Notes: generated by a model not told the origin, from the letters alone. A stretch of DNA of 64,000 nt from Candidatus Binatia bacterium (GCA_023150935.1 JAKLJW010000020.1:28677-92676); one strand, 5' to 3'; positions 1 to 9,373 are shown, counted from the stretch's first letter. Program-made: numbers and translations.

Positions 1-1
1 C

Positions 2-625
2 GACGTCGGCCGCCAGATCGGCGTCGTCTTTGAGACGGCAACGCCCTTCGATACGCCGCGGCTGATGGCCGAGCTGATCGCGTGGCTGAACGAGACCCGC
101 GACACCGGCCGCCTGCATCCGCTCCTCATCATCGGCGTGTTCATCGTGGTCTTCCTGGAGATCCATCCGTTCCAGGACGGAAATGGCCGTTTGAGCCGCG
201 TCCTGACCACGATCCTCTTGTTGCAGGCCGGTTATGCCTATGTGCCCTACAGCTCGCTGGAGAGCGTGATCGAGCACAACAAGGAAAGCTATTATCTTGC
301 GCTGCGCCAGACGCAGGGCACGATCCGCACCGCGGCGCCCGACTGGCAGCCATGGATTCTTTTCTTCCTGCGCGCGCTCCAGCAGCAGAAGCGGCGCCTC
401 GCCGCGAAAGTGGAGCGCGAAAAGATCGTCATTGCCGCCTTGCCCGAACTGGCGGTACAGATCGTCGATCATGCACGCCAGCATGGGCGGGTGACGATTG
501 GTGACATGATCCGCGTTACCGGTGCGAGCCGGAATACGCTCAAGGAACATTTCCGGCGCCTTGTCGCGCTCGGCCATCTCAAGCGGCACGGCGCCCGCAA
601 GGGCACCTGGTACGGCCTGCCATGA
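2..625 (+). CDS. Fic family protein, 3' part (5' end outside window)
   Basis: Fic enzymes usually transfer AMP from ATP to a hydroxyl group of a target protein. The frame is open from base 2, so the start lies upstream; 207 residues are visible. The signature HPFQDGNGR is at visible residues 55-63: its His is the catalytic base, and the Asp and Asn-Gly-Arg hold Mg-ATP. The motif is intact, so activity is likely. The last 60 or so residues look like a winged helix (VTIGDMIRVTGASRNTLKEH), as in the large chromosomal Fic-wHTH class that may bind DNA or autoregulate. No antitoxin-like partner follows; the next gene is convergent. Confidence 0.93.
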   Translation, partial: DVGRQIGVVFETATPFDTPRLMAELIAWLNETRDTGRLHPLLIIGVFIVVFLEIHPFQDGNGRLSRVLTTILLLQAGYAYVPYSSLESVIEHNKESYYLALRQTQGTIRTAAPDWQPWILFFLRALQQQKRRLAAKVEREKIVIAALPELAVQIVDHARQHGRVTIGDMIRVTGASRNTLKEHFRRLVALGHLKRHGARKGTWYGLP

Positions 626-895
626 CAGCGCGCTGATGGCGCTTTGCGAGGGTGGCCACCGCGCACATCCATGAATTTGCGGCGGATGCGTTCCGGCGGA
701 GGGGGGCAGAATCGGCCTTGCGGTGGGGTGTTCGGGGCCCGGAACCTGCCCGGAGGGGCGGCGTCCCGGCGGGCTGCGGGTTAGTGCCGTGCACTACCAC
801 CCTCTCGGACAGCCCAGACCGCTCCCCCCTTTTTCGGACACCGCCGCCTTTCCCGGTACGTGTCGAGGCGGGCGAAGCTCCGTGGACAAAAGAAG

Positions 896-3328
896 TCAGG
901 TCAGCGCGCCGCTGGCGGCGATGCGGGCGAGGTCCTCTTCGCTGTAGCCGAGGATCTCCCGCAGCACCTGCACCGAGTGTTCGCCGAGGCACGGTGCGGC
1001 TGTGCGTGGGCCGCTGTCATAGCCGCGGATGCGGAACTGATGTCCCTCGTACGGCACTTCGCCCATCTCCGGATGGTGCAGACGGCGAAAGAAGCGCCGG
1101 TGCGCGAGCTGCGGATCGGTGAGCAGGTCGCTGGAGCGCTGCACCATGCCCGCCGGGACTCCTGCCGCCTGCAGCCTCTCCATCAGCGCCCGCGGCTCGT
1201 GCGTGCGGGTGAACTCGGCCAGCTCGCGGTCGATGCGTTCGCGATGTGCGATGCGGCCCGCGGCGGAGTCCAGCTCGGGGGCCATCGCCCATGCGGGTTT
1301 GCCGAGCGCCTGCCGGAGTGCCCGCCATTGCGCGTCGGTCTCGACGGCGATGGCGCACCACTCGTCGGTTCCCGCACACGGATAAGCGTCGTGCGGTGCG
1401 GCTCCGGGCGCGGCGTTGCCGGCGCGCCGCGGGATGGCGCCGCTCACCTGATGGTCGAGCAGTTCCGGTGCGAGGAAGTACAGGGACGATTCCATCTGTG
1501 CCTGTTCGATACGCTGGCCTTCGCCGGTGCGGCGGCGGTAATCGAGCGCCGCCATCAACGTGGCGCCGAGGAAGCGGGGCGCGATGGTGTCCGTATAGGC
1601 GTTGAAGGGCCCGCTGGGCGGACGGTCCGGCCAGCCGGTCACCTCGTAGAATCCGCACACGGCGGCGGCGTGGTATCCGTAACCGGCCATGGCGGCGGCG
1701 GGCCCGGTCTGTCCCATCAGGCATGTGCTTGCCATGACGATGTCCGGTTTGATGGCACGCACAACGTCGTAGCCGAGTCCGATGCGCTCCATCGTGCCGG
1801 CGGCGAACGAATCCATGCAGATGTCCGCCCATGCGATCAGCCGCTTCGCCACTTCCAGCCCTTCGGGAATCCGCAGGTTCAGCGCGAGGGACTGCTTCGA
1901 GGTGTTGAAGGAAGCGAAAAACTGCGACCGGTTCGTGCCGGCAATGCCGTCCTTGAACGGTCCGACGCTGCGCAGGCGGTCGATGGGGTTGGCGGTTTCG
2001 ACGCGTACCACCGTAGCGCCGTGATCGGCGAAGTACCTGGCGGTGATCGGCCCGACGCCGATCCAGGAGAAATCGGCGATCTTCACGCCGGCGAAAGGCA
2101 GCGGCGCCGGCGCCGCGGATTCCCTGGCGGGCTTCCGCGGCGCTGCGGTCGGGGCGGCGGTCAGCACTTCTGTCGTGTGCGCGCCCGCGGCGGGGGCGGG
2201 GCGTTCGAGCGCCACGGGGGTTCGAGACGCGCGAACAAAGGCCCCGGGGGCGCGCAGCGGTGCGTGGCCGTCTTGCAGCGGGTACGGCTGCCAGAAATCG
2301 CGCGCGTCGAGCTGCGCGAGAGCCAGAACGTCGGCGATGGTATTGACCGGAGCGATCGTCGCTCCGGCGGCGAGGCCGCGAGCGAAGAGATCCGCCTTCG
2401 CGTACTTCGCGCAGAAGGCGCTGACCCTTTCCCGTAGCGCGACGAGAGAGTGCACGAGCGGAGCGCCGGCAAGGAGACGCGCCTCGTAAGTCGACCAGTC
2501 CTCGGCGCCGAGCCATTCCATGTCGACGGTGCCGTCCTCGAGCATCCAGCTCAGCAGGATGGGTCCGGTGGGGGCACTCATGATCAGGACGACTTCGCCG
2601 TCGGCGCACCGGTACACGACCGGAATGTCGAAGACGCCGAGCTGCAGCATGGATCCGTTGCGTTCGATGTCGGCGCCCTGGACGGCGTGCGCAATCATTG
2701 CGTTGAGTCCGGTCCAGAAGACCGCGGCCTGCGCCGATACGTCGACGAGCTGCGCGGTGCCGGTCTGCAGGCGGCGGAAGTGTGCGACGAGGGCAGCGAC
2801 GGCGCTTTCGGCCGCGGCGTGATACCACGTCTGCGGCACGGTGACGCGCACCGGCGGCCGATCGGCGTCGCCGTTAACGGCCATCATGCCGCCCATGGCT
2901 GCCAGCGTGAGATCGGTGGCGTGGTGCCGGGCGTAAGGTCCGTCGTGGCCGAAGGCCGACACGGTAACGTAGACGAGCTGTGGATTCGCGGCGCGCAGGG
3001 CGTCGAATCCGAGGCCCCGTGCCTCCATGATGCCGGAGCCGGCGTCTTCGAACAGGAAGTCGGCGGTAGCGACGAGGGCAAGGAGATCGGCGCGTCCGGC
3101 TGGGCTGTCGAGGTCGAGGACGACGCTGCGCTTGTCGCGGTTGAAGGCGTGGAAGTAAAGGCTGGTCAGGCCGTCAGGCGAACCGGGAGCGTGCGGCGGC
3201 GTGCGGCGTGAGGGGCAGCCGCCCGGCGGTTCGACCTTGATGACGTCGGCGCCGAGGCCGGCGAGGATGAGGGGACCGAGATCGCCCCGCCCGGCGGTGA
3301 GATCGAGAACGCGATAAGGGGACAACAT
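896..3328 (-). CDS. Tandem-domain CaiB/BaiF (family III) CoA transferase
   Basis: Family III CoA transferases move CoA between carboxylic acids. This 810-residue protein has two complete CaiB/BaiF domains, roughly residues 1-370 (starting MLSPYRVLDLTAGRGDLG) and 410-810 (FAGVKIADFSWIGVGP), so it should fold as a covalent version of the usual interlocked dimer. The ATG at 3328 is chosen because homology begins there; the frame stays open further upstream without recognisable sequence. At the position of the formyl-CoA transferase catalytic Asp (VSMQD context) domain 1 has Ala (VDVSAQAA) and domain 2 has Glu (EQAQMESS). At most one active site is therefore expected, and it uses Glu. Substrate unknown. 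The gene stands alone, convergent with the Fic gene. Confidence 0.9.
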   Translation of the reverse strand: MLSPYRVLDLTAGRGDLGPLILAGLGADVIKVEPPGGCPSRRTPPHAPGSPDGLTSLYFHAFNRDKRSVVLDLDSPAGRADLLALVATADFLFEDAGSGIMEARGLGFDALRAANPQLVYVTVSAFGHDGPYARHHATDLTLAAMGGMMAVNGDADRPPVRVTVPQTWYHAAAESAVAALVAHFRRLQTGTAQLVDVSAQAAVFWTGLNAMIAHAVQGADIERNGSMLQLGVFDIPVVYRCADGEVVLIMSAPTGPILLSWMLEDGTVDMEWLGAEDWSTYEARLLAGAPLVHSLVALRERVSAFCAKYAKADLFARGLAAGATIAPVNTIADVLALAQLDARDFWQPYPLQDGHAPLRAPGAFVRASRTPVALERPAPAAGAHTTEVLTAAPTAAPRKPARESAAPAPLPFAGVKIADFSWIGVGPITARYFADHGATVVRVETANPIDRLRSVGPFKDGIAGTNRSQFFASFNTSKQSLALNLRIPEGLEVAKRLIAWADICMDSFAAGTMERIGLGYDVVRAIKPDIVMASTCLMGQTGPAAAMAGYGYHAAAVCGFYEVTGWPDRPPSGPFNAYTDTIAPRFLGATLMAALDYRRRTGEGQRIEQAQMESSLYFLAPELLDHQVSGAIPRRAGNAAPGAAPHDAYPCAGTDEWCAIAVETDAQWRALRQALGKPAWAMAPELDSAAGRIAHRERIDRELAEFTRTHEPRALMERLQAAGVPAGMVQRSSDLLTDPQLAHRRFFRRLHHPEMGEVPYEGHQFRIRGYDSGPRTAAPCLGEHSVQVLREILGYSEEDLARIAASGALT

Positions 3329-3522
3329 GGTGGGCTGTGTACACCATGCCCGCGGGTTTGTGGACCACCGTGAGGCGGGTCGGTGGCCGTCGTGCGCCAC
3401 CCGGGTGCAGCCGCGTGCATTTTCTTCTTGACTGGCTCTCCCCGATGGCGGTACACGTCGACCCAGGTGCAGTCGGGTGTCGGCTTTCCGCAAACTCCGC
3501 AACAAAGAGAGGGGTAGAGGAA

Positions 3523-4134
3523 ATGGCACACAGACAGATCCTTGTAACGGTCGGCCTGGCGCTTGTGGGCATGATCGGGCTGGCCACGCCGCAGGCGGCT
3601 CTGGCGCAGGCGGCGTACCCGAGCAAAGCGCGGGCGTACAACCTCGAGTTTGCACGCGCTATGGACGAGTGCGTTGGGCCGATCGTCACCGTCCTGAACC
3701 CGGGCAGTATCGGCGGCTGCATCCAGGCCAACTCGGTTACGGATTCGGCAATCGGGATGTCGAAGGCCCGGCTGAAAGCCTATTCGAGTAAGAAGGGCGT
3801 GAAGATGCTCTTCACGGCGAAGGGAATTACACCTGTCAGTTCGAAGGTTGCATTACAGATCACGTTGCGGACCAGCAATACCCTGGGTACGCCGCCGGGC
3901 AGCAAGACGTACGAAGATACGACCATCGTTTGCGGTACGACACCCGGTGCATGTGGCCGGTACTTTCCGGCCTCCTCGACCGGTGACATCAGAGTGAAGC
4001 AGAACTTAGACCAGTGCTTGATTTCGAATAGCCTCCCGGCAAGCCTGGCCACCGGTAACGTGCAGTTCTTGGAGACGGTGTTGATTAACTGCGACACCGG
4101 TGCGGTCCTGGGAGTGCCCGGGATCGTCAAGTGA
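3523..4134 (+). CDS. Secreted protein of unknown function
   Basis: A 203-residue protein with a clear signal peptide (hydrophobic residues about 6-28, cleavage after AALAQA). The mature part is Thr/Ser/Gly-rich with six scattered Cys (for example DECVGP, GGCIQA, GACGRY, LDQCLI, LINCDT), suggesting a disulfide-stabilised, mostly beta exported domain. I do not recognise a family. The ATG at 3523 is preceded by an AG-rich Shine-Dalgarno (AGAGGGGTAGAGG) and starts the signal peptide; the frame is open further upstream but lacks coding character. The gene is a single unit ended by a strong hairpin at 4180-4216 shared with the convergent membrane-protein gene. Confidence 0.8.
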   Translation: MAHRQILVTVGLALVGMIGLATPQAALAQAAYPSKARAYNLEFARAMDECVGPIVTVLNPGSIGGCIQANSVTDSAIGMSKARLKAYSSKKGVKMLFTAKGITPVSSKVALQITLRTSNTLGTPPGSKTYEDTTIVCGTTPGACGRYFPASSTGDIRVKQNLDQCLISNSLPASLATGNVQFLETVLINCDTGAVLGVPGIVK

Positions 4135-4179
4135 TCCGTACGGGACCTGCCCCCCGCCGGTCTCGTGGGTGGAACCTGA

Positions 4180-4216
4180 ACGCAGTCTGCCGGTGTGGCG
4201 CGCCGGCAGACTGTGT
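4180..4216. terminator. Bidirectional hairpin terminator
   Basis: Perfect 11-base arms CAGTCTGCCGG (4183-4193) and CCGGCAGACTG (4203-4213) around a 9-base loop, extendable by three outer pairs. It lies between two convergent genes, 46 bases past the first stop and 52 before the other, so it can serve both. A T-rich tail is weak (TGTCCTTT). Confidence 0.75.
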
Positions 4217-4267
4217 CCTTTGGTCGCCTGCAAACCCGGGATCGCGGGCTGAGTGACGCGCCGGGAT

Positions 4268-6271
4268 TCACCTGGCGTCCTCTCTGCGCCCCTCTGGCTT
4301 AAACGAGTACACGACCACCGTCCTGTTCCAGAGGCTGCTGCTGCCGGGCTCCGTGCGCGTATCGAGCGTCGGGGTTAGCACGGTCACGGCGTGGCTGCCG
4401 ATGCGGATGGCCGTGAAGCCGGGGACCCGGGGCGGGGGCGCGCGGCTTTCTCCGATCCAGTACACGGGCATACCGTTCAACGCTCGCAACATCTGCGCGA
4501 TGCGTTTGCCGTCGTAGCGCGAGAGCAGGTACCCCGGCAGATCGCGGTCGGCCCAGAGTGCCGGGGCGAATCCCCACGCCGTGAGCGGAGCGTCGAAAAA
4601 CACGCACGCCCCCGGGGGTAACATCGCCCCCACAGCTTCGATGTGATGCAGGCTGCCTCGATAGTAGGGTGTCCACCGGAGCTGCGCGAACGGGCCCGCC
4701 TGGGCGGCGACTGCGAAACAGAAGACCGCCGCGGCGATCGACCAGTGGAGGCGTTGCGCGGCGGTTTGACACAGGAACACGACCCCGAGACACAATGCGG
4801 GCACCACGATTGTAGCCGCACGCCGCGCCACCCAGATCGGCACCGGTGTGGCGTTGGGGGCCAGCATGAACTGGACGAATGCCAGCGCCGCCAGTGTGCA
4901 GAAGACGCAGCCGGCAAGGTTGGAGCGGCGGACTTGCTTGGCCCAGACGAGCAGCCCGGCGCCTCCCGCGATCAGGGTCGGGACGCCGATATATGCGGCG
5001 AGCAGCGAGGTGCCAGTCCATCCGTGCTGCCACTCGCCCCACAGGGACACAGCCGTTGCGAGCAGGGTCACCGGGAGCATGCTCTGGAGGGCCGAGGAGC
5101 CACGGCGAATACGCCACAACAACAGGGTACCAATGACCGCGACAAGCGCGGCGAGTACGGCGATGCGAGGCCACGGCGCCCCGGAGAAAATGGCGACGGT
5201 TTCCGGCAACAGCGACCGCAGAATCCCCTCGTAGTGGGTGCGAAAATGGATCAGGTGGGCAGCCGCATGCGTCCAGACCAACGCCGCGCACGCGAAGAGC
5301 AACAATCGTTGGGTGCGAAATCCTTCTCCCTGGACGAGCCCGAGCGCCAGGGCGACAAACAGGAAAGCCGCGTTTTCGGTCCGCACGAGGCCGGCGATTC
5401 CGAACGCCAGGCCCGCCAGCGCGGCATCCGAGCGTCGGTGCGCGGTGGACCAGAACGACAGGCAAGCCAGTCCACCCCAGACAAAGAACTGCGCGGGAAT
5501 CTCTGGCATGAGGAAACGGGAGTACCAACTCTGTATTGCGGACAGGGACAGCAGAACGAGAAAAGCGGCAGCAGCCCAGCCCCCGCTCACGGCGGCTGCG
5601 AATTGCACCATCGCCCACACGCTCAGTCCACCGAACAGCGTGATCGCCCATGGTGTCGCCGCGGAGCCGGCCAGGCCGTGAAACGCAGCGATCCAGACGG
5701 TGATGAGGTGGTGAAAGGCCGGGAGCACTTCGTCGGTGTCCATGCCCCGGAGGATGAGGCTACCTGGCAACCGTAAATAGGGCGGTGCCCCGGGAGTCGT
5801 CGTCACGGTCGGAAAGAGCCCACGCTTCAGGTCCGGGGACAGCAACTGCAGCGTCGGATCGCGCATGACGAGGCTGCCGTGTCGCGAGAGGTGTACGCCG
5901 GCCGCAAGATAACCCGCGGAGTCGGAGCCGAGGAGATGGGTGTCGAGCGGCGGCGACAACCAGAGCCACGAAATCGCCGCTACGCCGAGTCCGGCGAGAT
6001 CGGTTCGGTTGTACGCCCACGGCGGCCGACGGCGGCGCCACAGGGCCGCCACGGCAGATATGACTGCCTGGGAGATCAGTAGCGCCGGCAGTGAGTACAG
6101 GCCGATCTCCGCCAGCACGAAGCCGAGATACGAGGTGCAGCACGCGCTGAGCAGCACCTCGCGAAACAGGCGCGAGCCTCTTTCTTGGCCGTCGCCAGCC
6201 CCGCGCAGGAGGAAGTGGCCTGGTGCATACAGGAGCAGGTACGCCGCGACGGGGATAAGCAGCGGTGACAT
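4268..6271 (-). CDS. Polytopic membrane protein, glycosyltransferase-39-like
   Basis: A 667-residue, very hydrophobic protein with about 12-14 membrane segments and a short soluble C-terminal part. The layout, with an acidic pair early in the first large periplasmic loop (GSDSAGY near residue 115) followed by many helices, resembles C-type polyprenol-sugar glycosyltransferases of the PMT/ArnT kind (GT39), which move lipid-linked sugars in the periplasm. I see no decisive motif, so the function is a guess. The ATG at 6271 is used; a GTG nine codons upstream (6298) is possible, and neither has a strong ribosome site. It is the only gene of its transcription unit. Confidence 0.75.
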   Translation of the reverse strand: MSPLLIPVAAYLLLYAPGHFLLRGAGDGQERGSRLFREVLLSACCTSYLGFVLAEIGLYSLPALLISQAVISAVAALWRRRRPPWAYNRTDLAGLGVAAISWLWLSPPLDTHLLGSDSAGYLAAGVHLSRHGSLVMRDPTLQLLSPDLKRGLFPTVTTTPGAPPYLRLPGSLILRGMDTDEVLPAFHHLITVWIAAFHGLAGSAATPWAITLFGGLSVWAMVQFAAAVSGGWAAAAFLVLLSLSAIQSWYSRFLMPEIPAQFFVWGGLACLSFWSTAHRRSDAALAGLAFGIAGLVRTENAAFLFVALALGLVQGEGFRTQRLLLFACAALVWTHAAAHLIHFRTHYEGILRSLLPETVAIFSGAPWPRIAVLAALVAVIGTLLLWRIRRGSSALQSMLPVTLLATAVSLWGEWQHGWTGTSLLAAYIGVPTLIAGGAGLLVWAKQVRRSNLAGCVFCTLAALAFVQFMLAPNATPVPIWVARRAATIVVPALCLGVVFLCQTAAQRLHWSIAAAVFCFAVAAQAGPFAQLRWTPYYRGSLHHIEAVGAMLPPGACVFFDAPLTAWGFAPALWADRDLPGYLLSRYDGKRIAQMLRALNGMPVYWIGESRAPPPRVPGFTAIRIGSHAVTVLTPTLDTRTEPGSSSLWNRTVVVYSFKPEGRREDAR

Positions 6272-6410
6272 CACGGGTGTGCCGCTCGTAGCCGACACCG
6301 GAACCGGACGTCAACCCGCCGCTGACGTGAGCCGCACGTGGGGGGGCGCGCACCGGCAGAGCGTTGCGGCAAGTCTGCGGCCAGTGGGCGGTTCGGTGCC
6401 GCGCCGACGG

Positions 6411-6842
6411 TCAGCGGGTACGAAAGGGGTCGACGACCCGGACGGTACCGTAAAGCCGCCCCTGGGCGAAGTCCTCGCTCAGGATCTCGCGCAGACCGTG
6501 GTGCTCCGCGTAGGCCCACAGATGCGCATCGAACCAGGAGAGCTGGTAGGCCGCCGCGCCGCGGAGCGCGGTTCGCAACATGGATTCGTTCGGGTAGAGG
6601 ACCTCGAACTGGCTCAGGAGATCTTCTGCCTCGTGCCGGGCCTCGTCAGGCGTGAGCAGCGGATTGCCGTCGAGCAACGGACGAGTCACGACGGCAACGA
6701 ACTCGACGATGGCTTGATGGGGAAGACGGAGCGAGTCGTCGGCGATCCCGCGCCGCAGCAACTCGGTTGCGATTCGCTGCTTGTCCGGGAACCGCGGGTC
6801 GAACCGATAGACCAGGACGTTGGTATCAACCAGCGCTGCCAC
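6411..6842 (-). CDS. PIN-domain toxin, VapC type
   Basis: A 143-residue PIN-domain ribonuclease, the toxin of a VapBC pair. Visible acidic residues are the first Asp in ALVDTNVLVYRFD, a Glu in IVEFVAVVTRPLL and the Asp of SWFDAHLWAYAE, matching the PIN Mg site. The start is taken as GTG 6842, since the domain begins two residues later; it overlaps the upstream antitoxin gene by 17 bases, the usual tight coupling. The order is antitoxin first, then toxin, on the minus strand. Confidence 0.88.
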   Translation of the reverse strand: MAALVDTNVLVYRFDPRFPDKQRIATELLRRGIADDSLRLPHQAIVEFVAVVTRPLLDGNPLLTPDEARHEAEDLLSQFEVLYPNESMLRTALRGAAAYQLSWFDAHLWAYAEHHGLREILSEDFAQGRLYGTVRVVDPFRTR

Positions 6843-7155
6843 GGTCGTACAAATCGTCCCGCCGCCAGCCTCGGTCCCGTGTCCGCGCCGTCTTGCCCCT
6901 GGCTTTCTGCTGGCGAGCCTTCTGCCGCTTGCTGGCCAGATCGAAGAGCTCCAGCCGCGCGGCGATGATGTCCCTGGCAAGCGGGCTCCGGGGGTGCGGC
7001 GTTGCCTTGCAGACGCGCACCGCGCTGCCGGCGGGAATCCATTCGATGTCGTCTCCGGGCCGAATACCGTATTCCGCCGCGATGGCTTTCGGGACGGTGA
7101 CCTGCAACTTGCTGGTTACCTTTGCCACCCGTCCTTGATACGGCAAGGACGACAT
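6826..7155 (-). CDS. AbrB/SpoVT-type antitoxin of the VapBC pair
   Basis: The N-terminal 45 residues form a swapped-hairpin AbrB DNA-binding domain (VAKVTSKLQVTVPKAIAAEYGIRPGDDIEW). The protein should neutralise the PIN toxin encoded just downstream and repress the pair. At 109 residues it is longer than simple VapB proteins: the C-terminal 50 residues are strongly basic (KRQKARQQKARGKTARTRD) and presumably carry the toxin-binding segment. ATG 7155 was chosen; a GTG (7128) directly before VAKVTSK is an alternative. Confidence 0.85.
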   Translation of the reverse strand: MSSLPYQGRVAKVTSKLQVTVPKAIAAEYGIRPGDDIEWIPAGSAVRVCKATPHPRSPLARDIIAARLELFDLASKRQKARQQKARGKTARTRDRGWRRDDLYDRGSAG

Positions 7156-7254
7156 CCTTGTCAACGTCGCGACGCAACTCACGGTTGTTTCCGTGATTCC
7201 GATCAGTCCTTTTCGTTGCTATACGCGCTCGAATCGGCGAATGGAGAACTGGCC

Positions 7255-7950
7255 ATGCCGCGCGCGCTGCGACAGTTGGCAGAGAACCTGTGGGTCGCCG
7301 AACGGCCACAGACGTTCTACGGACTGCCTGTGGGTACGCGTATGACCGTGATGCGGCTGCACGGCGAGCGCTTGCTGCTGCACTCGCCGGTGGCGCTCGA
7401 CGCCGAGCTGCGCCGTCAGCTCGATGCGCTGGGCCGGGTCTCCTACGCGGTGGCGCCCAACCGCGTCCATCACCTGTACGCCGGCAGGGTCGCCGAGCAC
7501 TATCCCGGTGCGCGTCTGTGGGTGGCGCCCGGGCTCGACCGCAAGCGTCCCGACCTCGTCTTCGAGGGGGTGCTCGGCGACGTCGCGCCCGAGGAGTGGC
7601 ATGACGAGATCGAGCAGGTGTTCTTCCGAGGCCGACCGTACGAAAACGAGGTGACGTTCTTCCACCGCGCCAGCCGCACGCTCATCCTGTGTGACCTGGC
7701 TTTCAACTTCGGCCCCCGTGCCGCTTTCACCACACGCCTGCTGATGAAGCTCCTGCGCAGCTACGGGCACCTCGGTCCGTCGAAGCTCGACCCGTTGCTG
7801 ATACGGGATCGCGCCGCCGCGCGCGCAAGCCTGCAACGCATTCTCGCCTGGGACTTCGATCGCATCGTTGTCGCGCACGGCGAGGTTCTGGAAGGCGGCG
7901 GCCACGCAACCCTGCGACAGGGGTATGAGTGGCTATTGTCCGAACCGTGA
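7255..7950 (+). CDS. DUF4336 domain protein (metallo-beta-lactamase-fold-like)
   Basis: A 231-residue soluble protein matching the DUF4336 pattern: N-terminal MPRALRQLAENLWVAE, a conserved APNRVHHLY stretch, and C-terminal FDRIVVAHGEVLEGGG. The family is related in layout to metallo-beta-lactamase-fold proteins, but the classic HxHxDH motif is absent; biochemical role unknown. The start at 7255 has a good Shine-Dalgarno (GGAGAACTGGCC-ATG). It is transcribed away from the VapBC pair and converges on the epimerase gene. Confidence 0.82.
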   Translation: MPRALRQLAENLWVAERPQTFYGLPVGTRMTVMRLHGERLLLHSPVALDAELRRQLDALGRVSYAVAPNRVHHLYAGRVAEHYPGARLWVAPGLDRKRPDLVFEGVLGDVAPEEWHDEIEQVFFRGRPYENEVTFFHRASRTLILCDLAFNFGPRAAFTTRLLMKLLRSYGHLGPSKLDPLLIRDRAAARASLQRILAWDFDRIVVAHGEVLEGGGHATLRQGYEWLLSEP

Positions 7951-8002
7951 CCGGACCGGCGATTTCCCCGCAACCTTTCCGCTTCTCGGTGCTGTTGGGG
8001 GA

Positions 8003-9037
8003 CTACGCCGCGTTGCGCAGGAAAGCGATGGCACGACGCATGCCGTCCTCGACCCCAAGGCGCGGTGTCCAGCCGAGTTCACGACGAATCTTCGCCGTCG
8101 ACAGGTGAAACTGCTGCCCGAAGGCCTTGACGTCGGCGGTGGTCAACGGCGGCGCCCCGCGCAGGTGAGCGAGCCGCCACACCAGCTCGCCCGCCACGGC
8201 GACGGCGTACGCCGCGGCGTAGGGGACGTGCCGCCGGGGTGGCCGGACGCCGATCGCGGCGGCGATCTTTGCGCACACCTCCTCCAGCGTCGGCCCGTCG
8301 CTGTCGTCGTGCACGATGTATGCCCGATCTCGCGCCGCGGGGTGCGTACCGGCGAGCACGCAGGCGTCGACCATGTTGTCGATGTAGACCCAAGGTAACT
8401 TCGCGCCGCGAAACCAGAAGAACATCGCGCCCCGGCGAATGGCATCGGCCAGCGACGGAAAGAACGCGCGGTCGCCCGGTCCGTAGATCCAGCCCGGGTA
8501 GACGATCGTGAGCGGGAGGCCGCTTTCGCTCGCAAACGATCGCAACCATCGTTCGGCGGCGATCTTGGTGTCCGCGTACGGTTCGCCCCACTCGCGCAAA
8601 GGGCTCGACTCGTCAAGCGGGCGCTGACCGTCCGGAAGTCCGAAGACGTCGCTGGTGCTGACGAGCACGAAACGGGCGACGGCGGCTTCGCGGGCCAGCC
8701 TGGCCACCACCTGAGTGCCGCCGACGTTGACGGTGTAGAAGCGCTCCCAGGGTGCCCACGCATGCACCAGAGCGGCGGCGTGAAACACGCGCGTCGCTCC
8801 GGGGAACGCCGCCGCAATCGATGTCGGGTCGGTAACGCTGCCGGGGAAGACTGCGAGTTGCGAATGCGTGGTGCCGAGCGCCTCGAGGGTGCGGCGCTGC
8901 GGGTCGTCGGGCAGTACGATGGCGCGCACGGCGTCCCCGTCGGCGAGCAGGCGCCGCACCAGGGCGAAGCCAAGGAACCCGGCCGCTCCGGTGACCACGG
9001 ACGTCGCTCGCGCAGGCGCTGGCGTAGCGGTTGGCAC
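8003..9037 (-). CDS. NAD(P)-dependent epimerase/dehydratase (extended SDR, 3-beta-HSD-like)
   Basis: A 344-residue extended short-chain dehydrogenase. The Rossmann motif GAAGFLG is at residues 17-23, the catalytic Ser region at VSTSD (126-130), and the active pair Tyr154/Lys158 in EPYADTK. Similarity is best to nucleotide-sugar epimerases and 3-beta-hydroxysteroid dehydrogenase-like members; substrate cannot be read from sequence. GTG 9037 is the start, supported by GAGAGG seven bases upstream. It lies 33 bases downstream of the small gene at 9071-9373 and is probably co-transcribed with it. Confidence 0.9.
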   Translation of the reverse strand: MPTATPAPARATSVVTGAAGFLGFALVRRLLADGDAVRAIVLPDDPQRRTLEALGTTHSQLAVFPGSVTDPTSIAAAFPGATRVFHAAALVHAWAPWERFYTVNVGGTQVVARLAREAAVARFVLVSTSDVFGLPDGQRPLDESSPLREWGEPYADTKIAAERWLRSFASESGLPLTIVYPGWIYGPGDRAFFPSLADAIRRGAMFFWFRGAKLPWVYIDNMVDACVLAGTHPAARDRAYIVHDDSDGPTLEEVCAKIAAAIGVRPPRRHVPYAAAYAVAVAGELVWRLAHLRGAPPLTTADVKAFGQQFHLSTAKIRRELGWTPRLGVEDGMRRAIAFLRNAA

Positions 9038-9070
9038 CCGTGGCCTCTCGGCGGTCGGTTGCGCCGGCGA

Positions 9071-9373
9071 TCAGTTAAGCACGGTGAGGAAGACGCGCAG
9101 CAGTTCGTGGCGGGCGTGTTCGGGCACGTCCTCGTCGGATAGCCGGGTCAGGTCGCTGCGGTACCAGTTGCAATCGCGCACGTAGTAGTGGCTGAAACCC
9201 CGGTCGAAGGAGATCGTTGCGCTCAGGGCATAGTCGCCGATGCGGGTGGCGACGACGCTGTTGTCGTCGGCGAGGAAGAAGCGACGGTCGTGCATGGCAC
9301 GGAAAACGTTGACTCGCAGCCCGGCGTACCGGCGCAGACACGACCACCGGGGCTCGACCGAGGGGCGACTCAT
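9071..9373 (-). CDS. Small protein of unknown function
   Basis: A 100-residue soluble protein, rich in Arg, Tyr and Trp, with no signal peptide or membrane segment. I do not recognise the family. Its coding character, its ATG start and the 33-base distance to the epimerase gene argue for a real gene. It diverges from tldD, with about 100 bases between the two starts. Confidence 0.6.
   Translation of the reverse strand: MSRPSVEPRWSCLRRYAGLRVNVFRAMHDRRFFLADDNSVVATRIGDYALSATISFDRGFSHYYVRDCNWYRSDLTRLSDEDVPEHARHELLRVFLTVLN

Noticed and set aside
45..60. CCCTTCGATACGCC near the window start resembling the TCGATACG segment at about 12484
   Set aside because: It encodes normal Fic sequence (TPFDTPRL), so the match is coincidental.
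3329..3655. N-terminal extension of the CoA transferase
   Set aside because: The frame stays open to 3655 but the extra residues are Pro/Arg/Cys-rich with no family similarity, and the domain starts at 3328.
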